The position numbers and the translations under genes are program-made. From CAHJXG01 sp965277495 (lineage in GTDB: Bacteria; Pseudomonadota; Alphaproteobacteria; Acetobacterales; Acetobacteraceae), in the NCBI GenBank assembly GCA_965277495.1, contig OZ255824.1:186001-250000 (forward strand): DNA of 64,000 bases, given 5' to 3'. Under the pieces are notes generated by a model, which worked only from the letters and a program-made list of their open reading frames with translations, was not told the origin of the DNA and made no database searches. Each line of letters begins with the position of its first letter. The stretch's first letter is position 1. Shown here piece after piece: positions 7,650 through 14,454 of this stretch.

Positions 7650-8730
7650 GGTGCGCTTCTGCCGCCGGTTTCGCCGCCGCTAGCATTACCGACGCATCCG
7701 CCATGGCGACGACGGCGCCGATCAGCACGAGCGTCGGGCCGTCCAGCCCGGCAGCGTCCACCGCATCGGCGATGCTATCAAGCGTCCCGAGAATGCGGCG
7801 TTCATTGGCAAGGGTGGCGTTCTCCATGGCGATGGCCGGCGTGCCGGGCGTCATGCCGGCCCCCAGCAGCCGCGCGGCGAGCAGCGGCAGGGTGCGGACG
7901 CCCATGTAAACCGCGAGCGTGCCGCCGGCGCGCGCCAACGCGGTCCAGTCATGCTCCGGCAGCCGGTCGTCGCTGCCATGCGCGGTGATCATGTGCAGGC
8001 TGCGCGACGCGCCGCGATGGGTGAGCGGGATTCCGAGGCGCGCGGCGGCGGCGAGGGCCGCGGTGATGCCGGGCACGACTTCGGTGGGGACGCCCGCGGC
8101 GCGCAGGCTCTCGAGTTCCTCGCCGCCGCGTCCGAACACGAAGGGATCGCCGCCTTTGAGCCTGACGACGTGGCGGCCGGCCTGGGCGTTGCTGACGATC
8201 AATGCGTTAATCGCTGACTGCGCCATGGCGTGGCGTCCGCAGCGCTTGCCGACGTCGATGCGCCGCGCGCCGGGCTTGATTAAGGCGAGCACGCCGGGGC
8301 CGATCAGCTTGTCATAAAGGACGACGTCGGCGTCCCGGATGGCGTCGACGGCGCGCACGGTCAACAGATCGGCGGCGCCTGGCCCGGCGCCCACCAACGT
8401 CGCCCGGCCCGCACGGCGCGACGCTGGCGGCAGCGTGCCGACCATGATTCCACGCGCCTGTGCGGCGGCCTGGACCGGTCCAGGCGCGGTGACGCATAGC
8501 CGCACGCCGTCGAGGTCGGCGGCCATGAAGCCGCGGCGGTCGAGCCGCAGCTTGCCCTCGGCCGCCAAGGCCCGCGTTCCCGCATCGGGTTCGGCATCGA
8601 CGACGTGCAGCAGGGCGCCCTGTCCCACAAGGAATGCAGCAACCACCGCGTCGCTGCCGGCCATCAGCACGCTCTGCCCGGCCAAGCCGAGCGTGAAAGG
8701 CGCCGGGTCGCGCAGCATGTCGATAGGCAT
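7639..8730 (-). CDS. cysG: siroheme synthase / uroporphyrinogen-III C-methyltransferase with shortened N-domain
   Basis: Makes precorrin-2 from uroporphyrinogen III using S-adenosylmethionine, feeding sirohaem for sulfite or nitrite reductase. The methyltransferase part (from about residue 110) is complete: LVGAGPGAADLLTVRA, VVLYDKLI, RLKGGDPFVFGRGGEE and VVPGITAALAAAA. The first 105 residues resemble the Rossmann part of CysG/Met8, but the nucleotide loop is degenerate (MAGSDAVVAA) and the dimerisation and helical regions are missing. Oxidation and iron insertion are therefore doubtful. An AAGGAG ribosome site precedes both a TTG at 8733 and the ATG at 8730. It overlaps the following TrpD2-like gene. 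Confidence 0.85.
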   Translation of the reverse strand: MPIDMLRDPAPFTLGLAGQSVLMAGSDAVVAAFLVGQGALLHVVDAEPDAGTRALAAEGKLRLDRRGFMAADLDGVRLCVTAPGPVQAAAQARGIMVGTLPPASRRAGRATLVGAGPGAADLLTVRAVDAIRDADVVLYDKLIGPGVLALIKPGARRIDVGKRCGRHAMAQSAINALIVSNAQAGRHVVRLKGGDPFVFGRGGEELESLRAAGVPTEVVPGITAALAAAARLGIPLTHRGASRSLHMITAHGSDDRLPEHDWTALARAGGTLAVYMGVRTLPLLAARLLGAGMTPGTPAIAMENATLANERRILGTLDSIADAVDAAGLDGPTLVLIGAVVAMADASVMLAAAKPAAEAHLAA

Positions 8731-8916
8731 CAAACAGGGTTCTCCTTGGCCCCCGGCAAAACACCGCCAGCGGCTACGTTGTCAAGGCGTCCGATGCGGC
8801 ATTGCCGCGTGGGAAACCAGATGGGCATCCCGACATGGTTCTGCCAGAACCAAGCAAGAAACATGCCCAATGCCAGTAGCTGGACATCCGGCAAATAAAG
8901 GCGATACGCAGGCGGC

Positions 8917-10200
8917 ATGAATATGCGCCGCTTGGGACCGATGCTCGCGGCTGTGTGGATCGCCGGCTGCAGCGTCGCTGACTTCGACATCCCTGGCGCC
9001 GGCGGCGACGAAGCAGGCTATGCCGCCCAGCATCCTTATTATGCCGAATTCTGCGCCCTGTCGCAGATCAAGAAAAAGCCGGGTTATGGCGCCAATATCC
9101 GGGGCGAGATCGGCGGCCACGCCGTAGTGTACCTGAATGGCGCCTGCCGCATCGCCGGGCTGGGCTATCCGGTGCTGGAGGTGTGCGACGGCGCGGACGG
9201 GCAGCCACCGGACGGCGTGGGCCTGAGCATGAACGCGCATTTCATCAACGCGAAGTGGGTGGCGACCCCCGGGCGCGACTTCTTCTTCCATGGCGGGCTC
9301 GCGCCAGGCGCGCCGCTGACCCGCGACGGCTATGTCCGAGTGCAGCAGCAGGCCAAGCGGCTCGGCATCTATGACGGCATCGCCTTCCACCCGGAGTCGT
9401 ACGGCGTGCTGCCGCCGGGCTGGCCAGGTTCGGAGGAGGATGAGAAATACGAGGTGTCGGCCGCGACCGACTACGCCATCAGCTTCGGCCGCGGGCGGTA
9501 TTGCGCGCGGGTGCCGGCCAGCCGGGCGCAGATGGCGGCAATGGTGGCGTTCCTGAACGAGCAGAACGCGCCGTATCGCAGCGGCGCCCGGGTGTTCGAA
9601 TGGAGCGTGTTCACCGACAACTGCATCCATTTGGCGCATAACGCGCTGGCCGCCGCGGGATTGTGGACGCCGTGGCGGATCGACCGCCCGCTGCTCGTCT
9701 CGATTTTCGATTTCCCGGTGCCGAAAAACGAGTTCGTGAACCTGATGCGGCGCACCAACGACATCGGCCTTGTGGACCTCGCGGCGGCGTATCGCGACCC
9801 GGACGCCCGCCGCTCGATCTTGACCTATGGGCGGCTGCCGGCACAGCCCGGCGCGCTGGCCGAAGCACGCGGGCCACAGCGGCCGAATGAAATTTACGAT
9901 ACCGGGCTCAAGCTGATTTTCTACGACGACCCGCTGTTCGGCCCGTATCAGGGCCGGTTCGACGCCATATTCGCCGACCCGCGCGAGCTGAACCCAGGGC
10001 GCAACGCAGGCTGGTTCGCCGCCGCATACCGTTCGGCAGAGGCGGCGCGGCAGCCGCTCGCGTGGTGGCAGGCGCAGCCGCCCTACGCCGGAGACCCGGC
10101 CTTTCCGGAATTCTATGACAAGTTTTACCAGGCGATCGGCCAGGAACGGTCGCGTTTGGAGGGCATGCGGCAGCGGCGTCCGGCCATTGGCGTCGATTGA
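8917..10200 (+). CDS. putative lipoprotein of unknown function
   Basis: A 427-residue protein with a basic N-terminus, a short hydrophobic stretch and a lipobox-like AGC (cysteine 18) in VWIAGCSVADF, so it is probably a lipid-anchored periplasmic or outer-membrane protein. I do not recognise the family. The segment DNCIHLAHNALAAAGLW has the Cys/His arrangement seen in some papain-like or DUF4105-type hydrolases, but this is only a hint. Several other cysteines and many aromatic residues occur in the body. An ATG six bases downstream is an equally possible start. It ends 7 bp before the convergent COG4648 gene at the edge of the polyene cluster, and it may or may not belong to it. Confidence 0.7.
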   Translation: MNMRRLGPMLAAVWIAGCSVADFDIPGAGGDEAGYAAQHPYYAEFCALSQIKKKPGYGANIRGEIGGHAVVYLNGACRIAGLGYPVLEVCDGADGQPPDGVGLSMNAHFINAKWVATPGRDFFFHGGLAPGAPLTRDGYVRVQQQAKRLGIYDGIAFHPESYGVLPPGWPGSEEDEKYEVSAATDYAISFGRGRYCARVPASRAQMAAMVAFLNEQNAPYRSGARVFEWSVFTDNCIHLAHNALAAAGLWTPWRIDRPLLVSIFDFPVPKNEFVNLMRRTNDIGLVDLAAAYRDPDARRSILTYGRLPAQPGALAEARGPQRPNEIYDTGLKLIFYDDPLFGPYQGRFDAIFADPRELNPGRNAGWFAAAYRSAEAARQPLAWWQAQPPYAGDPAFPEFYDKFYQAIGQERSRLEGMRQRRPAIGVD

Positions 10201-10207
10201 GGCTAGA

Positions 10208-10849
10208 TCAACGGCCTGGCAGCCGCCCGGTGGCGCTGGCCCGCACGCCGCGGATCGTTGCCAGCAGCGTCGTCTGCGACCCGTCTCGGAACCGCCAGCG
10301 GCGGACGCCGTATTCCGCAAGCGCCATCGCCACGAGCAGTGGCAGGTTCAGCACGGTCACGAACGTGCGCCATGCGTCCGGCGCCGCCATCGCCAGCACC
10401 GCCGATGCCACGATCTGGCCAGCGAAGAAAAGGCACCAGGCCACGGTGACCGCATGGGTATAACCTTCCATTCCGGTGTGGAACCTCGGGTTGAGCCGAC
10501 GCGCCAGCCGGGTGACCAGCGGCGTGCGGCCGGGCAGGAGGCTGGCTCCGAACACGATCAGAAGCCCCGCATAGAGCATGGCGTGGGACAACCCAGCCGC
10601 CGCGAGCAGGCCCATCGCCGGCGAGCGCATTGCTCCCATGCCCAACGCGAGCAGCAGTGCCAAGGGCGCCAGCACCGCGAGACTACGCCGCCAGCCTGGC
10701 CGCAGCGCGCCCCGCAGCACGACGCCCGCCGCCAACGCCTGCAACGCCGCGAGCGGCAGCGCTGCCGCCATGCCCCACCCGGTCGCCAGCGCCGCTTGAG
10801 TTGCAAATGGCGACACGGCCGCCGCCGCAATTAACGCCGTTTGGCTCAT
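10208..10849 (-). CDS. COG4648-type membrane protein of aryl-polyene clusters
   Basis: A 213-residue integral membrane protein with about six hydrophobic segments, including AALPLAALQALAAGVVL and LAVLAPLALLLALG, and a polar middle stretch (RLARRLNPRFHTGMEGYTHAV). This matches the predicted membrane protein (ApeG/COG4648 type) that accompanies the carrier protein and AMP ligase in aryl-polyene clusters; its function is not established. Here it is on the opposite strand, divergent from the carrier-protein gene. Upstream in-frame ATGs exist but would run into that gene, so MSQTALIAA at 10849 is chosen. Confidence 0.72.
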   Translation of the reverse strand: MSQTALIAAAAVSPFATQAALATGWGMAAALPLAALQALAAGVVLRGALRPGWRRSLAVLAPLALLLALGMGAMRSPAMGLLAAAGLSHAMLYAGLLIVFGASLLPGRTPLVTRLARRLNPRFHTGMEGYTHAVTVAWCLFFAGQIVASAVLAMAAPDAWRTFVTVLNLPLLVAMALAEYGVRRWRFRDGSQTTLLATIRGVRASATGRLPGR

Positions 10850-10925
10850 TTTCACAGCACGCTGCAGCACGGCCACCCTTCCCTGTCCGGCCTTCGCCTT
10901 ATAGATCATGCATGGGACGATGGCT

Positions 10926-10954
10926 TTGCAATACGGGTGCGAAACGGTTATGAT
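10926..10954 (+). promoter_or_regulatory. sigma-70-type promoter of the polyene operon
   Basis: TTGCAA (10926-10931), a 17-bp spacer and TATGAT (10949-10954) form a good housekeeping promoter just before the carrier-protein gene. Transcription would start near 10961, ten bases before the GTG start. An upstream ATG at 10950 lies inside the -10 box, which argues for the GTG. Confidence 0.55.
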
Positions 10955-10970
10955 TGAGGGAGGGGTGAAC

Positions 10971-11270
10971 GTGTCTGACCTGAAGCAAGTTCCATTGCAA
11001 GAACCTGGCCTGCAATCCGGCCCCGAGCGGGCCTTGGCCGAGTTGGTTGTGAACGCGTTGCAGCTCGAGGTTCCGGCCGAGGCCATCGAGCCGGACATGC
11101 GCCTGTTCGGAGAGGGCCTGGGACTGGACTCGATCGACGCGCTGGAACTGGCGCTGGCGATCACCCGGGCCTATGGCTTCGAGCTGCGGTCCGACGATGA
11201 GCGCAACCAGCAGATTTTCGCATCGCTCCGTAGCCTGGCCGCGCATATCGAGGCGCACCGGACCCGCTGA
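10971..11270 (+). CDS. acyl carrier protein of the polyene cluster
   Basis: A 99-residue carrier protein. The phosphopantetheine site is Ser54 in GLGLDSIDALEL, within a typical four-helix acyl-carrier layout; FGEGLGLDS and FASLRSLAAHIE flank it. It would carry the growing polyene chain between the ligase, ketosynthases, dehydratases and reductase encoded downstream. The GTG at 10971 is chosen because GAGGGAGGGG sits at ideal spacing and the promoter's -10 box covers the upstream ATG. The AMP ligase starts 2 bp after its stop. Related clusters usually have two carrier proteins; only one is visible here. Confidence 0.88.
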   Translation: MSDLKQVPLQEPGLQSGPERALAELVVNALQLEVPAEAIEPDMRLFGEGLGLDSIDALELALAITRAYGFELRSDDERNQQIFASLRSLAAHIEAHRTR

Positions 11271-11272
11271 GC

Positions 11273-12616
11273 ATGACGCCAGAGCCGCATGATCTCGAGC
11301 CGCTGTTCGATCGTCCGTCGGGCGCGGTCCTGTTCTATTGGCGTCAGCAGCCGGTAACCGCCGCCGCGTTCCTGCGCGACGCGAACACAGTCGCGGCAAC
11401 GCTGCCCGACGCCCCGCACATGGTCAATCTTTGCCGCGACCGCTACGCCTTTGCCGTCGCCTTTGCCGCCGCGCTGATCCGGCGCCAAGCCTGCCTGATG
11501 ACTGGGGACCAATCGACGTCCGGGGTCTCGGCGCTGGCGGAACGCTTCCCGGGCGTCTACGCGGCTGTAGACGAAGCGGGATGCGTGCCGCTGCCGGTCC
11601 ACCTCGTGTGTCCCACCGGGCGGCAACCGGCTGCCTGCCCGCCGATCCCACGGTTTCCCGCAGACCAGCTCGCAGCGCTCGTTTTCACCTCCGGCAGCAC
11701 CGGCGCCCCCGTCGCGCACGCCAAGCTATGGGGCGCGCTGGCCGCCCGCAGCCGTGCCGCGGCCGCACAGTTCGCATTGTCCGAGGCCGCCCCCGCCGCG
11801 ATCATCGGCACCGTGCCGCCACAGCACATGTATGGCCTCGAGCTCACGCTGCTGCTGCCGCTGCACGCGCCGGCTGCGAGCTGGTGCGGCCCGGCCTTCT
11901 TTCCCGGCGACGTGCGCGCCGCCCTCGCCGCCGTGCCCGCCCCGCGCATCCTGGTCACCACGCCGTTGCAAACCCGCGCCTACCTGCACGCCGGCGCTGG
12001 ATTGCCGCCGATGGTCGCCGCCATCTCGGCGACGGCGCCGCTCGACCCGAGCCTCGCAGCCGAGGCGGAAGCGCGCTGGCAAGCGCCGATGCTCGAGATA
12101 TTCGGCGCGACCGAGGTTGGCTCCATCGCCAGCCGCCGAACGCTGGATGGCGATGCCTGGACGGCGTATCCCGGCGTCGTGGTGCAGCAGGACGCGGGCG
12201 CAACGCTGGTGTCCGCGCCATGGGCCGGCCCGGTCGAGCTCGCCGACCGGATCGAGCCGTTGGACGCCTGGCGCTTCCGCTTGCTGGGCCGCCGGTCCGA
12301 CCTCGTGAAGCTTGGCGGACGGCGTGCCTCATTGTCGGGGCTGAACCGCATATTACTGGGATTGGAGGGCGTGGCGGATGGGGCATTCCTGGCGCCGGAC
12401 GATCTCGGCCAGCGCGCCAACGCGCGGCTGATGGCGGTCGTGGTGGCGCCGCGCCGCAGCCCGGGCAGCATACTCGCGGAGCTGCGCGGCCGGGTCGACC
12501 CGCTGTTCCTGCCGCGCCGGGTGATCCGCGTGGATGCGTTGCCGAGGAACGAGCTCGGCAAGCTGCCACGGCAGGCACTGCTGGCACTGGTGGCCCAGCA
12601 CGACGCGCCCACCTGA
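11273..12616 (+). CDS. AMP-dependent acyl/aryl ligase (ApeH/XanA2-like)
   Basis: A 447-residue adenylate-forming enzyme expected to activate an aromatic or fatty acid and load it on the carrier protein. The phosphate loop is LVFTSGSTGAPVAHAKLWG, the ATP/aryl motif is EIFGATEVGSIASRR, and the hinge region is LLGRRSDLVKLGG, with a closing lysine in ELGKLPRQAL. It is shorter than standard acyl-CoA ligases, as in aryl-polyene clusters. It sits second in a tightly packed operon; its stop overlaps the start of the dehydratase (ATGA). The substrate is unknown; hydroxybenzoate- or cinnamate-like acids are the family precedents. Confidence 0.85.
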   Translation: MTPEPHDLEPLFDRPSGAVLFYWRQQPVTAAAFLRDANTVAATLPDAPHMVNLCRDRYAFAVAFAAALIRRQACLMTGDQSTSGVSALAERFPGVYAAVDEAGCVPLPVHLVCPTGRQPAACPPIPRFPADQLAALVFTSGSTGAPVAHAKLWGALAARSRAAAAQFALSEAAPAAIIGTVPPQHMYGLELTLLLPLHAPAASWCGPAFFPGDVRAALAAVPAPRILVTTPLQTRAYLHAGAGLPPMVAAISATAPLDPSLAAEAEARWQAPMLEIFGATEVGSIASRRTLDGDAWTAYPGVVVQQDAGATLVSAPWAGPVELADRIEPLDAWRFRLLGRRSDLVKLGGRRASLSGLNRILLGLEGVADGAFLAPDDLGQRANARLMAVVVAPRRSPGSILAELRGRVDPLFLPRRVIRVDALPRNELGKLPRQALLALVAQHDAPT

Positions 12617-12966
12617 TGCGCGCGGTAGGCGGGTTCTGCATCCCGGACGATCACCCGAGCCTGCCGGGCCACTTCCCCGGCCGCCCAATCGTGCCCGGCG
12701 TCGTGCTGCTGGACGCTGCCTTCGCGCTGATCTTGGCGCAGCATCCGGGCCGTTCGGTGACGGGCGTGCCATCGGTGAAATTCACCCACCCGGTGCGTCC
12801 GGGCGAGCATGTGTCGGTTTTGCTGGGAGCGCTGCGAAATCGCACTTGCGATTTGCGCGGGCCCCGCAGCTCGTGCGGCGATGGGGCCGAACGGGCCGCC
12901 TTCGCCTGCGCCGTTGGCGGCCAGGATGTGCTCCGCGGCGTCCTGACCCTCGGCGAACGGCGGTGA
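12616..12966 (+). CDS. hotdog-fold 3-hydroxyacyl-ACP dehydratase (ApeI-like)
   Basis: A 116-residue single-hotdog dehydratase. HPSLPGHFPGRPIVPGVVLLDA is the FabZ/FabA-type signature with the catalytic histidine. It would dehydrate beta-hydroxyacyl intermediates to the conjugated double bonds of a polyene. Start and stop overlap both neighbours by four bases (ATGA upstream, GTGA downstream), consistent with translational coupling. A second, different dehydratase lies later in the operon; aryl-polyene pathways typically use both. Confidence 0.82.
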   Translation: MRAVGGFCIPDDHPSLPGHFPGRPIVPGVVLLDAAFALILAQHPGRSVTGVPSVKFTHPVRPGEHVSVLLGALRNRTCDLRGPRSSCGDGAERAAFACAVGGQDVLRGVLTLGERR

Positions 12967-13946
12967 CCACGGCCTGGGCGGCACAGCCGGAACGCGGCAG
13001 CCGCACCCTGCTGCGCGCGGCGCTATGGTGCGCATTGCGTGCGGGATGGCCGCTGGGCCGCCTGCTTCTGCTGCCGATCACGGCTTGGTTCCTGGCCACC
13101 TCCGGCGCCGCTAGGGCCGCATCGCGCGGCTATCTCGACGCGGCGCTCGGGCGGCCAGCCCGGCTGCAGGATGTGGCGCGGCACTTCCACACCTTCGCCT
13201 GCGCCGTGCTGGACCGCGTGTTCCTGCTGTCCGGGCGCCTCCGCGGTTTCAGCATCGGCACCGAGGGGCTGGAGCACGTCACCGCGATCCTCGCCAGCGG
13301 CCGGGGCTGCATCCTGCTCGGCGCGCATCTCGGCAGCTTCGAGGTGCTGCGGTCGGTCGCCCAGTCCTGCCCCGTTCCGGTCTGGGCGTTGATGTTCCGG
13401 CGCAACGGCGGCGCGCTCACGGCGTTGCTGGACCGCCTCGCCCCGGACCTGCGCGACAGCATCCTCGAAATCGGCGACCCCGCCAGCATGATCCGCGCCC
13501 ATGAATGCGTGGAACGCGGCGAGATCGTCGGCATCCTAGCCGACCGCTCGCCCAACGGGCACCGCCAAGTCCAGGCGCCGTTCCTCGGCCGCCCGGCCGC
13601 GTTCCCGTCGGGGCCGTTCATCCTGGCCTCGACCCTTGCGGTCCCCGTCGTGCTGTTCCATGCGGTGCGGACGGGGCCGCGACGCTATGCCGTGCGGTTC
13701 GAGCGGTTCGCCGACCGCGTGGTGCTGCGCCGCGCCAGCCGGGCGGCGGACCTCGACTGCTATGTCGCCCGCTATGCTGCGGCACTCGAACGGGCGTGCC
13801 GGGCGCATCCCTTCAACTGGTTCAACTTCTACCCGTTCTGGGGACCTGCGGATGGACTTTCAAATTCTGGCGCGCCGACGCTTGCTGGGCCTGCTGCCGC
13901 TGCTCGCGCCACCCCTGGTTTTGGCGCGCTGGGCCGAAGCCGCTGA
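12963..13946 (+). CDS. LpxL-like lipid acyltransferase
   Basis: A 327-residue membrane-associated acyltransferase of the lauroyltransferase type. An N-terminal hydrophobic segment (WPLGRLLLLPITAWFL) precedes the catalytic HX4E motif GAHLGSFEVL and the later LADRSPNG and PSGPFILAS. In related clusters such enzymes attach the product to a lipid or add an acyl group. It starts at a GTG inside the dehydratase stop. The family normally ends near FNWFNFYPFW, but this ORF continues about 34 residues in low-complexity Ala/Gly/Pro sequence, overlapping the next gene by 95 bp. The tail may be an unneeded read-on or the mark of a frameshift. Confidence 0.82.
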   Translation: MTTAWAAQPERGSRTLLRAALWCALRAGWPLGRLLLLPITAWFLATSGAARAASRGYLDAALGRPARLQDVARHFHTFACAVLDRVFLLSGRLRGFSIGTEGLEHVTAILASGRGCILLGAHLGSFEVLRSVAQSCPVPVWALMFRRNGGALTALLDRLAPDLRDSILEIGDPASMIRAHECVERGEIVGILADRSPNGHRQVQAPFLGRPAAFPSGPFILASTLAVPVVLFHAVRTGPRRYAVRFERFADRVVLRRASRAADLDCYVARYAAALERACRAHPFNWFNFYPFWGPADGLSNSGAPTLAGPAAAARATPGFGALGRSR

Positions 13947-14454
13947 GTCACCGGACCTCGTTGCGCTGATGGCCGGGCTAGCCGCGGTGCCGGAACGCCG
14001 CGCCACATTTCAGGAAACCCGGCGTTTCGCGGCGCTCGACCAGCCATTGGTCAGCACCGGGCGCCTGCTCTACCGCCGCCCCAGCTACCTGGAAAAGACC
14101 ACCGACTGGCCGCAGCCCGAGCGGCTTGTCGTCGACGGCGCGCGGCTGGTGCTGACAGTTGGCAACGAGCCGCCGCGGGTGCTGGACCTGGGCAGCCAGC
14201 CGGAGCTGCGCACCCTGGTCGACGCGATCCGCGGTCCGCTGGCCGGCGACCTCCAGGCATTGCAGCGCGCATTCACCATCACGGCCGCCAGCGCCGGAGG
14301 GGGCTGGACATTGGACCTGGTGCCGCTCGAAGCCCGCGCCGCCCGGCTGCTGCGCCGGGCCCAGGTGTCCGGACGCGCGTCGGAGGTTGGCGCTGTCCTG
14401 CTGGTGCAGGCGAATGGCGACGAGCAGCAGATGACCATCAGGCCGCTTCCGTGA
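13852..14454 (+). CDS. LolA-like outer-membrane lipid carrier of the polyene cluster
   Basis: A 200-residue exported protein. The N-terminus has an arginine-rich start and hydrophobic core (ARRRLLGLLPLLAPPLVLA), a signal peptide that could use Sec or Tat. The mature part resembles the LolA/DUF family of aryl-polyene clusters: AVPERRATFQETRRF, STGRLLYRRPSYLEKTT. Such proteins are thought to shuttle the lipid product across the periplasm, together with the MMPL exporter that follows. The start at 13852 lies inside the 3' tail of the acyltransferase in another frame; the stop overlaps the MMPL start. Confidence 0.75.
   Translation: MDFQILARRRLLGLLPLLAPPLVLARWAEAAESPDLVALMAGLAAVPERRATFQETRRFAALDQPLVSTGRLLYRRPSYLEKTTDWPQPERLVVDGARLVLTVGNEPPRVLDLGSQPELRTLVDAIRGPLAGDLQALQRAFTITAASAGGGWTLDLVPLEARAARLLRRAQVSGRASEVGAVLLVQANGDEQQMTIRPLP

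Noticed and set aside
8730..8918. 62-residue minus-strand frame whose stop overlaps the cysG ATG
   Set aside because: It contains one hydrophobic stretch but no recognisable family and would share its start with the divergent lipoprotein gene. It was left out as unsupported.
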